DNA of 64,000 nt from Halorussus salinisoli (GTDB lineage: Archaea > Halobacteriota > Halobacteria > Halobacteriales > Haladaptataceae): assembly GCA_005239435.1 (NCBI GenBank), contig SZNP01000004.1, forward strand, positions 124,001 to 188,000, in the 5' to 3' direction. This document shows, one piece after another, positions 18,542-27,909 of the stretch. The notes below the pieces were generated by a model. It made no database searches. It was not told the DNA's origin and saw only the letters and a program-made list of their open reading frames with translations. The translations under genes and the position numbers were made by a program. Each line of letters begins with the position of its first letter. The first letter of the stretch is position 1.

Positions 18542-18973
18542 CGTTGTTGCGACTGTCCGTCGGACCACGAGCAATGGTTCGAGCAGCGAGTGCCCTTTGA
18601 CAGCGAGGTGAGCGCGGTCTGTCACCTCCGAGCGAAGGGCGACGAGACGATCCGGTGCCAGCAGACCGAGTTCGGGCCGTGATTCGTCGGCGGCGGTTTC
18701 GAGACGCTCGTCTACCCGATGGAGAACGGTATGGTCCAGACGACGCTCATGTTCTGGAAGGACGAATGGCAACCGTACCGGCGAGCCCTGCGTTATGATT
18801 CTCAGCAACGGTTCGACCGACTCTATGATGGAGCACAGCAGTACTCGATGGCTGGCGGAGCCTTGAATCCGGACAACGTTGAGCGGACTGTGATGGTGGG
18901 GATGTTGCTGCATTTGGCGAAAGAAGTCAACGAGCTCTGCGACGAACTCGATACGCTGTATGAAAACGGGTGA
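18542..18973 (+). pseudogene. Hypothetical haloarchaeal gene interrupted by an in-frame TGA
   Basis: One frame runs from 18542 to 18973 with a single TGA at 18680-18682. Before it: CDCPSDHEQWFEQRVPFDSE and TIRCQQTEFGP. After it, in the same frame: FVGGGFETLVYP, then MENGMVQTTLMFWKDEW and LHLAKEVNELCDELDTLYE. Both halves have coding character and join naturally, so this was one protein. No start codon is found at the 5' end. An 84-residue protein from the ATG at 18719 could still be made. Family not recognised. Confidence 0.55.
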
Positions 18974-19073
18974 GAATCCCTCTAAGACTGAAACATTTCC
19001 GCGATAATTCCCCGTAATTGGATTCAAAAAGTCAGACAAACAACTATTCACATGTTTCACGACTTATGGAGTC

Positions 19074-20012
19074 ATGCAAAGAGGGTCGCCATCCAGACGA
19101 CAAACCAGGCGGTGGTTCGGCCAAGCGATAGCTATGTTGGCCGTGCTTTTACTCATATCAACTCCGATTGCCGCCACACAGTTTCATGAAGAACCATCAC
19201 AAGCAGCATCGAACCAGCTGTATTCAGAGGCAGCAGAATTTCTTTACAACTATGTTCAGCAAGAAGGACTGGCAGTAGACTCTGTCTGTGCCGAAGAACA
19301 TCCTAGTGGCGTTGTTCTCCACGTAGAGATGACGGATTCAGAACAAACGACCCGGTTCTCGGATGCGTCAGTCATCACTGAGGGCTTTTACAGCATGTTG
19401 AACTACGATGAATCAGTATTTCAGTCGGTGAATCGGGTGTCCGTTAAGTGGCCGCGAGACGGTGAGTTCCAAAATCGCTCAATGTATATTCCAAGAGAGT
19501 GGGTGCGGGAATATGCTAACCAAGAACTGTCGTGGGAGGGTCTTACGGCGACTGTATTCGCAACCGAGACCTCTTACGAATTCGGTTATTACCCAGGTAG
19601 TGAAGCGGTTTGTTATCCATCCAGCCCGACTCCGGCAGAAACCGAACAAGAGTCATCGAATCCGAACCGGAAAACCCAGAACCAGACTAACAGGGCATCA
19701 GATAACCCCTCCGTCGAGTTCCTTAACTGTAGCACGGTGCGTATCCATGGTGACTATCAAAACACAATGGTGTTTTGGTCAACGTACATACCCGGGATCC
19801 TCAATAATCAAGACACACTGGGACAGGTCTCGGGCACAACAACCATCAGCATCACAGATATTATGGGCGAGGATTATGAAGACATAGACAGGTCTGTGAT
19901 CGATGCCGTGGAACTGTACAAAGATTCGGAAGCATTCATGTCAGAGCCGGAAGTTCGGAAAGAGAATCCGAAACTGGAAAAATGCCACAAGCAGGCGAAC
20001 CCCGATAGCTGA
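19074..20012 (+). CDS. Secreted or membrane-anchored hypothetical protein
   Basis: 312 residues. The N-terminus has a basic patch with RRQTRRW followed by a hydrophobic stretch (AIAMLAVLLLISTPIA), a Sec-type signal or anchor. The body is hydrophilic with a low-complexity Glu/Ser/Asn/Thr linker around residues 190-215 separating two domains; conserved-looking Cys residues lie in both (SVCAEE, FLNCSTV). Two-domain extracellular architecture, no catalytic motif seen. Confidence 0.6.
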   Translation: MQRGSPSRRQTRRWFGQAIAMLAVLLLISTPIAATQFHEEPSQAASNQLYSEAAEFLYNYVQQEGLAVDSVCAEEHPSGVVLHVEMTDSEQTTRFSDASVITEGFYSMLNYDESVFQSVNRVSVKWPRDGEFQNRSMYIPREWVREYANQELSWEGLTATVFATETSYEFGYYPGSEAVCYPSSPTPAETEQESSNPNRKTQNQTNRASDNPSVEFLNCSTVRIHGDYQNTMVFWSTYIPGILNNQDTLGQVSGTTTISITDIMGEDYEDIDRSVIDAVELYKDSEAFMSEPEVRKENPKLEKCHKQANPDS

Positions 20013-20209
20013 TTCTTAAGAACCCTATTTCTTGAAGAAAATATATCAACCAGCACTTTGGTTGCCAATGTAGAGTAATCTCGCTCAGTATGATAGAGTT
20101 CGGCGTCAGGAAACTCATTCTCTAATTCCCGGACTGTCTCGCTGTAGAACTGCCAGAATCCGTCTGTGTCGTTGTACAGGTTGAGCGAAGCATCGAACCG
20201 AGTCGTGGT
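20013..20209 (-). pseudogene. Remnant of an unidentified gene
   Basis: After a stop codon at 20210-20212 the leftward frame reads TTRFDASLNLYNDTDGFWQF, then YSETVRELENEFPDAELYHT and DYSTLATKVLVDIF before running antisense into the neighbouring gene. The composition is convincingly protein-like but there is no start codon and no natural end. I read it as an internal fragment of a lost gene. Confidence 0.35.
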
Positions 20210-20342
20210 TTATTACTCGACATATTCTATCAGGGACTTGTGGAGCGACCCGCTGAGACCGTTTCGCCGGCGTAGATCTCCATGGGTCTTGAAGATGTTC
20301 GCGGAAAGCACCACATGAGTTGGAGTCCACAATACCAACGCC

Positions 20343-20576
20343 ATGGCCGAACAGCAACTCGATCTCCGCGAGATTCCTCCGCCTCAACGACACCCAAAAA
20401 TATTCGAAGCGTTCGAAGAGTTAGAGAGCGGTGAAGCACTTATGCTCGTCAACGACCACGAGCCAACGCCGCTGTACCACCAGATGGTCGCCGAAGTCGA
20501 GTCGTTCGACGCCGACGACTACGTCGTCGACTGCATCGGTCCGAATGAGTTTATCGCGACCCTTCCAAAGAAGTAG
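20343..20576 (+). CDS. DUF2249-family small protein
   Basis: 77 residues. Clear family motifs: LDLREIPPPQRHPKIFEAFE and ALMLVNDHEPTPLYHQM. DUF2249 proteins are small TusA-like/SirA-fold proteins found near nitrogen-oxide, hemerythrin and redox genes, with uncertain function. No such partner is adjacent here; it stands alone among gene debris. The usual C-terminal block is slightly altered (VVDCIGPNEFIATLPKK). Confidence 0.8.
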   Translation: MAEQQLDLREIPPPQRHPKIFEAFEELESGEALMLVNDHEPTPLYHQMVAEVESFDADDYVVDCIGPNEFIATLPKK

Positions 20577-20584
20577 GCTGTTGA

Positions 20585-20836
20585 CTACACTGACGGTAAC
20601 AGTCTGCTGAATCTCAGACCGTCGTTCCACGCAATCATCTTCTTGGACGAACTCGTTGAATTGTTCTTCTGCTGCTCCTCGTCGAAGTCCACCTGGTACT
20701 CCTTAGGTATCCCTTCCTCGGCGAGATTGATGTGGCGGTCCGGCGTGACGTCGTAGTGCTCGAGATTCTCCCGTACACACTCGAGCGAACAACCGTCTCC
20801 GTTACCTGCTTCGATTCCCCCAATTCCGTATATTGG
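20585..20836 (-). pseudogene. Remnant of a small haloarchaeal gene
   Basis: A leftward frame without a start codon reads CVRENLEHYDVTPDRHINLA, then EEGIPKEYQVDFDEEQQK before a stop at 20585-20587. The acidic composition and third-position G/C match coding DNA. Missing start suggests a truncated gene. Family not recognised. Confidence 0.33.
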
Positions 20837-20895
20837 TGATTACCAGACTGATCTCAAGAGACGAACTTGACGAGATGACCGGACCAGAAACCTGC

Positions 20896-21048
20896 TTACT
20901 GCTCACCGACAGACCACGAGGTCTCAGCCTCGACTGGGAGCTCGTCGGTGTCCAGAGTCTCGACAATCTCCTCGGCCGCGACGCTTTCCTGTCGCTCGGC
21001 CCGTGCCATCAGCTCGACGAACGTACCCTTCGGGACGGCCATATGCAT
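20896..21048 (-). CDS. Small hypothetical protein (48-50 aa)
   Basis: ATG at 21048 or 21042; reads MAVPKGTFVELMARAERQES followed by AAEEIVETLDTDELPVEAET and a TAA. Acidic and helical with good haloarchaeal codon use. It lies leftward of the McrBC operon, pointing away from it. It could be an antitoxin-like or regulatory peptide, but nothing in the sequence proves that. Confidence 0.45.
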   Translation of the reverse strand: MHMAVPKGTFVELMARAERQESVAAEEIVETLDTDELPVEAETSWSVGEQ

Positions 21049-21240
21049 AATCGAGTGCTGGCCGTAATGGTTCAATATCCTGGTCAGGGATTCCGATTGA
21101 ATCGTCGGTGGAGGAAATTGTCAGATATTTAGATGAGAGAGTAGCCGCCGTTTGTAATCTTCGGAGTCTGTTTTTATTGACGTGTGACTCTTGGCCTCTG
21201 AAGAAAACTTCTTTAGTACTTCTGGAGAGAGGAATATCTA

Positions 21241-23268
21241 ATGCCTGCACAAGCAGTAAAAGACTGGATCTCTCACTTCCAAAAAATAGCAAAGAAAGTT
21301 AACATCGATGTTCAAATTACTCCGAATGAAATCTTCCATATTCATGCAGACGGTGACTCACCTGCTGTCGGGAAGGTTCGGTATTCGGAATATGTAGGCA
21401 GAAAGGAGGACCATATCTGGCAACGATTTAACCGAGAACAAGAACGGATTGCTGAAAATCCGGATGAAAAAGTATTTGCTGTCCAGTTAGATGTGGAGTC
21501 AAGAGACAAGTTCAATCTCAACCACGACCATTTCATTCTCGTTACTGAAGAACTCCTTCGTACCGAGCTCTCATCTAATGGCGACGTTCAGATCGATACG
21601 GAGGATCCTGGCAGTTATGACGCGCCCTTTGACGGAACTGTTGATAATTGGAACGCACTCTTCGAATATATTGTAGGTGAGACGATCGAGGATGATGTTC
21701 GGGATATATTGAATAATACTCCGTCTTTGGAGTCAACGACAGAGACTGCTCCTTACTACTGGGTGAATCATAATTTAGAAGAGATTGAAGGGGGCTACCT
21801 CCGTGCACCGCATTCTGATTTTCCAAATTACGACCTCCAGAAGTTGGAGAACGGTGATATCGTATTTAACTATACGGACGGGAAGGTCCTTGGCTTTTCA
21901 GAGGTGACCAAACCGGCATACATCACAGACGTGGATGGTGAAAAGAAGCGGAAAGTCGATATCGATGTCCACCGATTCCCAGAACCGCTCCGGTTCGTCG
22001 ATATCTATCCGTATCTATGGCAGGAGGATGTCCGTCTTGAGAAGTACTATCCAGTCAACCAAGCGGGAGTCAATCAGCAATATCTCTTTAATCTGAGTGA
22101 GGAAGCAGGCGAGTATCTCCTTGAGAAAGGACAAATGAAAGGATCGAATACAGAGCGTCTCCAGGACCGTCTTGAACTTCCGCATATCTCTATTTCGTTA
22201 CCAGAGGGCCTCTATTTCCATGACGGCGAGGAAGCGCGACTCCGGCAACAAATCAATGCTGCGTTAAATGCAGAAAAACACATAATTTTTACCGGCCCGC
22301 CAGGGACTGGAAAGAGTCGCATTGCAAAGGAAATAGCAGAGCAAGTAATAGAGGTAGAGTCTGTTGACGACTACACGTTCACAACAGCGACAGCCGAGTG
22401 GAGTTCGTTCGATACGATTGGTGGATATGTCCCGTCACAGGCAGATAGCGAGCTCAAATTCGATCCCCGACTCTTCCTCCGTTGTTTCCGTGACGAGGAC
22501 AATACAGTTCAGAATCGGTGGCTCATCATCGACGAACTCAACCGCGCAAACATCGATAAAGCGTTGGGCCCACTTTTCTCCGTTCTCGCGCAGGATTCCG
22601 TGGAACTACCATACGAACGAGAGGGCCGTGTGAGTGTTGATTGGGTCCAAGATGACGATGATAAACTTGCGGAAATTGCACGTAATCCCGACCGCTTCCC
22701 AGTGACCCCTGCGTGGCGACTCATCGGAACGATGAATACCTTTGATAAGACATCGCTGTATGACCTTTCATTCGCGTTCATGCGCCGGTTTAGCTTTATC
22801 CATGTAGGGGTCCCAGAACTTACTAACGCAGACGGTATTGTTTCCCGGGAACTTCTCGACCCCGAAACAGGTCCTAATTACGCCACGGTCTGGCAACGTC
22901 AGCGTTCACACTTAAAAGAGACAATCAACGACTACCACGCCGAATTAGCGGTCATCTGGTCGATCATCAATGACTACCGGTCGATCGGACCCGCAATTAT
23001 TCTCGATATCTTCGAGCAAATAGCGGCGTTCGAGGGTGGAGATCGCGACGCACCACTTACGTTGGCCGTCATCAATTTTGTCTTCCCGCAACTCGAAGGG
23101 TTACGACAAGGAGACCAGGAAGATCTCCTCGAAGATCTTGCTAAAGGCGGTCGGATCAAGACTCCGTCCGGTACTAAACAGGTTGAACTACGACTTGATG
23201 TGCCGTATCTCCGGCAGAAGGCTCGAGACATGTACGATCTCGATATCGACGTCCACAGTAGTACCTGA
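21241..23268 (+). CDS. mcrB: McrB-like GTPase/AAA+ subunit with an internal EVE domain
   Basis: 675 residues. Residues 1-160 form an N-terminal domain I cannot name. About 172-235 match an EVE/PUA-like reader: YYWVNHNLEEIEGGYLRAP, NGDIVFNYTDGKVLGFSEV. The AAA+ core follows: Walker A GPPGTGKS (about 351-358), Walker B RWLIIDELNRANIDKALGP (about 424-442), and the McrB-type sensor region WRLIGTMNTFDKTSLYDLS. EVE domains bind modified cytosines in type IV systems. The McrC-like nuclease gene starts 6 bp downstream, so this is the motor and specificity subunit of a modification-dependent restriction enzyme. Confidence 0.9.
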   Translation: MPAQAVKDWISHFQKIAKKVNIDVQITPNEIFHIHADGDSPAVGKVRYSEYVGRKEDHIWQRFNREQERIAENPDEKVFAVQLDVESRDKFNLNHDHFILVTEELLRTELSSNGDVQIDTEDPGSYDAPFDGTVDNWNALFEYIVGETIEDDVRDILNNTPSLESTTETAPYYWVNHNLEEIEGGYLRAPHSDFPNYDLQKLENGDIVFNYTDGKVLGFSEVTKPAYITDVDGEKKRKVDIDVHRFPEPLRFVDIYPYLWQEDVRLEKYYPVNQAGVNQQYLFNLSEEAGEYLLEKGQMKGSNTERLQDRLELPHISISLPEGLYFHDGEEARLRQQINAALNAEKHIIFTGPPGTGKSRIAKEIAEQVIEVESVDDYTFTTATAEWSSFDTIGGYVPSQADSELKFDPRLFLRCFRDEDNTVQNRWLIIDELNRANIDKALGPLFSVLAQDSVELPYEREGRVSVDWVQDDDDKLAEIARNPDRFPVTPAWRLIGTMNTFDKTSLYDLSFAFMRRFSFIHVGVPELTNADGIVSRELLDPETGPNYATVWQRQRSHLKETINDYHAELAVIWSIINDYRSIGPAIILDIFEQIAAFEGGDRDAPLTLAVINFVFPQLEGLRQGDQEDLLEDLAKGGRIKTPSGTKQVELRLDVPYLRQKARDMYDLDIDVHSST

Positions 23269-23274
23269 GCGAGT

Positions 23275-24615
23275 ATGGCAAAGACATCTACCTCAAGACT
23301 GAGTTCGTACGTAACCGAGGAGCTGATTACGTACCTCGGTGAAGGAGCGCTGAACAGTGCCCAATATGCAAAGACGATAGATTACTCCGGTCTGGAGATT
23401 GAGGACTTCGACCGGCTCAAGAAACTTCACTTCGTCCTCTACGAAGACGTCGTTGACTACATCGAGATGCTCCCCGAACGACTCCGCCGTATTAAGACTG
23501 TCACAAACCACGATGATGCGGTTGTTCGTGGCGAAGTTCGGGGGGCAGTCGATTGGCGACAGACAGTCCAGAAACGAGCGAATGTTGGCTATGACGATCC
23601 GACGTTATTCGTCGTCAATAACTCGGAAGTGGAGTATGATATTCCAGAGAATCGGGTGGTGAAGAAGCTGCTTGCCGCAATTGCCGAGCCTTTAACGGAA
23701 GACATCGAAGCAATTGAACAGGAATGGCGAGATATGTGGGATGACCGGGATATCGTCAACTTACAACAAACTTTGGCACATAACATCTATCTCGATGCAC
23801 TTCCTTCGTCCGACGAAATCTCACTTTCAAGCCGAGATTTGACGACAGCTCGACGTTCTCGGCATCGACTCTATACGGAGGGCTATCGTCTGTATCGACT
23901 CTATGACGACTTGATGAACTCCCGTTTTGACAGGCAGGAAGTCCGAGATCTACTTACGGAAACACTCGTCACACCGACAAAGGACTACAAGCTCTTCGAA
24001 CTCTTCTGCGTATTCGGGGTCATTCGCCAACTCCAGCAACAGTATTCCGAATTGGAACTCCGGCCAATTAAACCGGAGATGGAAGCTCTTGCTTGGCTGG
24101 ATAGTCCGAATCGCCGAGTCGAAATCTATTACGATCAGAATGGTCCTCTCTCGTTCTTCGAAGCGTACCCCGATTCCGACGAATTAGCGAAACTCGGTGT
24201 TCCCGAGATGGTTCAGCGTCAAGCGGAAGCTTTTGAAGCTCAAGAACGAGCCGTCGAAGACTTCCTCTCACGAGGAAGTCAGCATACCTTCTACAGCGGT
24301 AGGCCGGACTTCCTTGTTTTAGTATACCGGAAAGAGGATGCCTCTGGACCGACCGATGAAGACGAAGGTGAACTGACGGACGTACTCCTCGGCGAAGTGA
24401 AGTACACGCGATCCAAAGCAACCTTCTCTCGTGGCCTCCGGGAACTCTTCGAGTACCTGTACTTTGTCCGTGAGAACGACCAGTACCTATTCGGCGAGAA
24501 GGCAGTAGACGGTGAGGTCGTCGGGATTCTTTGTACGGATGGCGTCAATACAGACACGGATACTAGTGAAGGAGTCACTCACATAACAACGGACAATATT
24601 GTCAACGTGCTATGA
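23275..24615 (+). CDS. mcrC: McrC-like nuclease subunit
   Basis: 446 residues. The C-terminal third has the PD-(D/E)XK core: YSGRPDFLVLV (Asp about 344) and DVLLGEVKYTR (Glu/Lys about 373-375), then ELFEYLYFVRE. The N-terminal part is helical and resembles the McrC stalk region that contacts McrB. It starts 6 bp after the mcrB stop. Together they would cut DNA carrying modified bases, such as phage or plasmid DNA from methylating hosts. Confidence 0.88.
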   Translation: MAKTSTSRLSSYVTEELITYLGEGALNSAQYAKTIDYSGLEIEDFDRLKKLHFVLYEDVVDYIEMLPERLRRIKTVTNHDDAVVRGEVRGAVDWRQTVQKRANVGYDDPTLFVVNNSEVEYDIPENRVVKKLLAAIAEPLTEDIEAIEQEWRDMWDDRDIVNLQQTLAHNIYLDALPSSDEISLSSRDLTTARRSRHRLYTEGYRLYRLYDDLMNSRFDRQEVRDLLTETLVTPTKDYKLFELFCVFGVIRQLQQQYSELELRPIKPEMEALAWLDSPNRRVEIYYDQNGPLSFFEAYPDSDELAKLGVPEMVQRQAEAFEAQERAVEDFLSRGSQHTFYSGRPDFLVLVYRKEDASGPTDEDEGELTDVLLGEVKYTRSKATFSRGLRELFEYLYFVRENDQYLFGEKAVDGEVVGILCTDGVNTDTDTSEGVTHITTDNIVNVL

Positions 24616-24628
24616 CCATGAACATCGT

Positions 24629-25120
24629 ATGTTGGATTCTAAAGCGAGACGAGAAGGTGGTCCACAGCGACCGCCGCGCGACCTCGACAACCGCCTCGAC
24701 ACTACCGAAGACCAGTGCTCGAACACGTCCAGCGATGGCCAGCAGACCCCCGACGAGGAGTGGACGCCTATCGAGCGATTGTCGGTGATTGGCGAGGCTG
24801 CGTTGGACGATCATGTGTCGGCGAGCGACCGCCGCGCAGTCGTCATCTTCGAACACTGGGAGGAATGGTCGACCACGACGCCGAAAGGACAGTTGTTGAA
24901 AACGTCGGACTCGCTGAAGTCGCTGTTGTCGACGGCATGCGACGAACAGCTCGCATGGAAGCAAGTCTACAGGGCGTGCCAGCGCCTCGAACAACTCTCG
25001 GAGGGCAGGTTGACGTTCTTCGACCACGACCGCCATGGACGCATGCTCAAACAACACACGGCGTTCCCATCCCAGCACGGGTCGACAACTCGAGTGACAG
25101 CGTCGTCAGCACAGAGCTAA
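24629..25120 (+). CDS. Hypothetical accessory-region protein
   Basis: About 163 residues from the ATG at 24629, starting 13 bp after mcrC. The N-terminal half is low complexity and polar (RREGGPQRPPRD). The C-terminal half is helical: KSLLSTACDEQLAWKQVYRA, CQRLEQLSEGRLTFF. A second, truncated copy of this C-terminal module occurs at 28978-29190 (FDRSFQWGEVYRAMEKLDEL), so it is a repeated family of this region. It may be a winged-helix-like plasmid protein, but no motif settles this. Its position after mcrC could be incidental. Confidence 0.55.
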   Translation: MLDSKARREGGPQRPPRDLDNRLDTTEDQCSNTSSDGQQTPDEEWTPIERLSVIGEAALDDHVSASDRRAVVIFEHWEEWSTTTPKGQLLKTSDSLKSLLSTACDEQLAWKQVYRACQRLEQLSEGRLTFFDHDRHGRMLKQHTAFPSQHGSTTRVTASSAQS

Positions 25121-25163
25121 CCATGCCCGTCAGCACCCACGCTCGAGAGAGCCACGACCTCTA

Positions 25164-26493
25164 ACACACCACACACAACCCACGTGCAAACAACTGTGTT
25201 CTAGTGGCAAGACTGGACAGCCCCGTTACGCGATTAAAGGAGTAATAGTGGAAGCGGGGGACAGTCGGAGCAGATTTGGTGCTGACGACGGTGTCAGTGT
25301 AGTCCGGGGCATCGTCGAAACGATGCGTTGGACTGCATTGTGAATGGTGCCCGACGTAGAATGACTCTGTTTATCCATACGAGCCAGAATCGAGGGTCGA
25401 CTAAAATACTTGGACGGGTTCGGCCACGAGACCCGACAACGACAGAGAATTGGGCATGGTATTGGACGTTCTTATAGGATTGAAGTATGGTCGTTGGGTG
25501 TGCACGCAGTCAATGCTACTCGGGGTCATCCGGAACCCCTCTCTGACCATATTCACATGGACTTCTACCCTACTCGGGTTCGTCTGGAACCAAAAGGGAG
25601 TGTGTCACTCCGTCGTACCGACAGTGCTGTCTCCTTGAGCAGTTCAACTGGCGCGGACATATTGTTGTTACTATAACGAGGAGTGTATAGTTCCTCGGGA
25701 CCGAGAACAAACAAATTCACGCTCGAAAATATTTTTCAATAACAGAAGACGAGACAAGCGAAAGCTGCACTGTGTTTTCGGCGAATTCGCTGGATGTAGC
25801 GGTGATGGGGCCCAGTGGTTAGAATTCTATCTACAATGGTGTTCGTTCTGATGGGTTCGGTGGTGAGGTCTCCGGCTCAGGCCGCAAGTAGTGACGGTGG
25901 GGTTCAGACTTCTCTTGGAGGTGTACGCCCTGTCGTGGCCCCCGACGCTACGACTGGTGAGTTATTCGTGTCCCGCAAGATTCTACCTAACCACCATATT
26001 TATTATATACCCCTGCGAGTGTTTCTCACATAGAGACTGCTGGCACAGCAGTATCTGTCATCCGGGCTAGTATCCCGACACCACTACTTTTGAATTGACT
26101 CTCTTTAGTCCCCACCGTTCTCCACGACGGAGTGCCATCTCAAACAGCGAGGATGACTACCACTAGACACACGATCGGCCAAGACACCCGTCAACGCACT
26201 AGTTTGGTCACTACGATCGCGAGGTTCCCCCGCTTGTCGGAGCCGCCACCAGTAGACGAACCGCCCGACACAGTCAAGGTGCCCCCCGTAAGTAACACCA
26301 CCGCTTCCGGAGCTATCGATGACCTAGCACTCGAAGCCTCCATCAAATAGGTTAGCACAGTTACTAACCGTATCCGTCCAACATTCGGTGCTTCGTCCGC
26401 CAAGATCTCTGTCCCGGTCCAGAGGATGTTCCAGCCACTCCTCGGCTGTCGAGAGAGCGGGCAGACTCACGCACTCATGAGAGGTGACGAGCG
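25164..26493. other. Long non-coding or degraded stretch
   Basis: About 1.3 kb in which no frame has haloarchaeal codon bias over more than ~60 codons. Open frames at 25410-25676, 25815-26033 and 26132-26350 have unlikely compositions. I see no RNA gene or long inverted repeat. It is probably decayed sequence inside the accessory region. Confidence 0.4.
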
Positions 26494-26806
26494 ATGGACC
26501 GCGACGACGCCGACGCGCTACTTGACGACCGCCATACCACCCTCAACCTGCTCGAAGAGGCAGGCGATGCGGCACTCACAGGTGCCATTCCACACTATTG
26601 CGAACTTAAGAGCTAGATTGAGCGGTCAAAACACGAAGTCACTTCAGTCGAACTACCGACCTTCATTCCAATGGAGCGAACTACGGGCCGTGGGCTTGCT
26701 CGACGAGGAGTGGAACGTGATCGACGGTCAGCAGTTGAAAGTGAGCATAGTCGCGGAAGGGAGGTGGGGATTGAGAAGGCGGAAGCGGAGCGATTTCCGG
26801 CGTAGC
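26494..26806 (+). pseudogene. Frameshifted small gene, possibly winged-helix
   Basis: From the ATG at 26494 the frame reads MDRDDADALLDDRHTTLNLL, EEAGDAALTGAIPHYCELKS and stops. The +1 frame continues with ELRAVGLLDEEWNVIDGQQL and KVSIVAEGRW. The two pieces look like the halves of a small helix-turn-helix protein, separated by a frame change near 26610-26640. It ends against the convergent HEPN-like gene. Confidence 0.4.
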
Positions 26807-27798
26807 TAGTGTGCTTTCTGTCCTTCTACTGGGTCGATTTCCTGGTCGTCCAACGCTTCTAGGTACTCTATCTTGTCAGATAATTCGTTCAGCAGGTCGA
26901 ACGCTTCCTTCAGTTGCCGAAGCGCCTGCTCTCGGCCCACTTGCTCGTATTCTGAGTGAGCAACGTCGTTCCGATATTTGATGAGGATAGCGATTTGGTG
27001 GTACTCACGTTCTGTAAGGACCTTACCGTGTCTTTCGGGCATATTGACCTCACGTAGGGCCTTGTTCCGATGGTAGAATTTCGCGTCCTCCCATTCTATT
27101 ATATCGTGTGTTCGGATGGTCCTAACATCACGGACTTGTCCCAACTCCAGGAGGGCTTTTTCAACGGCTCTCCCCAATACCATGAGTGCTGTCGAATAGT
27201 ATCCGAGACAGTAGAGATCTTGGGCTTCGTAGACGTCAATCTGATAGTCTTCTGGCACATCGTTTGGGTTTAGCTCGTAACCGTACTGGTCTAGAAACAA
27301 CCTTAGCTGATGTAGGACGCTATTATTAGTGGCTGTAGAGTTCTCGAGAATACTAGCGACTTCCCTGAGGAGCGTACCAAGGGTCTCCTCATCGGAAGCG
27401 GCTCCTTTGAACCGACCCTTTTCTATCCGCCAGTAGGCGTGTGCTATGTCTTCTGTAAAGCCGCCCCACCACGATTTCCTCGCTAATTCTGGGAAGTTAT
27501 AAGAAAACACTTCTGCGGATTCCATCATATCGGTGATGTGACGGCTAATGTCAAGTGAACTCGCTATGGCGTCCGTCCCCTGCTTCTGACATTCCTCGTA
27601 CAGAGTCTCAAGTTCGTCAAACGAATTGTTGAGTTGCGTTTGATGATGACGTAATTGGAAAAGACGCTCAATGACGTTACTATTCGCAAAAAACCACGGC
27701 GGATCTAAGGCGAAGTAGTCGTCCTCCTTTTCGGAGAACGACGGGGATTCATGCTCGCCGACTCTCAGTCCGGCCCTGTAAACCTTCTCTACTTCCAC
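26806..27798 (-). CDS. Hypothetical protein with C-terminal HEPN-like domain
   Basis: 330 residues. The N-terminal 190 are mostly helical with no known motif. From about residue 195 a four-helix pattern appears: YSTALMVLGRAVEKALLELG, then KYRNDVAHSEYEQVGREQAL and a helical tail. RNDVAH fits the R-x4-H signature of HEPN RNases and scaffolds, close to the DUF4145/Swt1-like group. HEPN proteins act as toxins or RNA-cleaving defence effectors. No clear antitoxin (MNT) is adjacent; the TRAM gene is 110 bp upstream in the same direction. Confidence 0.6.
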   Translation of the reverse strand: MEVEKVYRAGLRVGEHESPSFSEKEDDYFALDPPWFFANSNVIERLFQLRHHQTQLNNSFDELETLYEECQKQGTDAIASSLDISRHITDMMESAEVFSYNFPELARKSWWGGFTEDIAHAYWRIEKGRFKGAASDEETLGTLLREVASILENSTATNNSVLHQLRLFLDQYGYELNPNDVPEDYQIDVYEAQDLYCLGYYSTALMVLGRAVEKALLELGQVRDVRTIRTHDIIEWEDAKFYHRNKALREVNMPERHGKVLTEREYHQIAILIKYRNDVAHSEYEQVGREQALRQLKEAFDLLNELSDKIEYLEALDDQEIDPVEGQKAH

Positions 27799-27909
27799 TG
27801 CATGTGGCGCACCTCTCTACAAAGATGAATGAGACAGTTAAAATACTCACTTCATATCATTTTCTTTCTCTCGAAGTACGCGCCAAGACAGTAATTGGCT
27901 AGCAATTCG

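Noticed and set aside
18389..19060. 223-codon frame on the minus strand
   Set aside because: It is antisense to the better-coding plus-strand remnant at 18542-18973 and has His/Arg-rich shadow composition.
24602..25078. 158-codon minus-strand frame opposite the post-mcrC gene
   Set aside because: The plus-strand product has a recognisable paralogue at 28978-29190, which settles the strand.
25410..26350. Three open frames of 60-88 codons
   Set aside because: No codon bias, no start signals and implausible composition.
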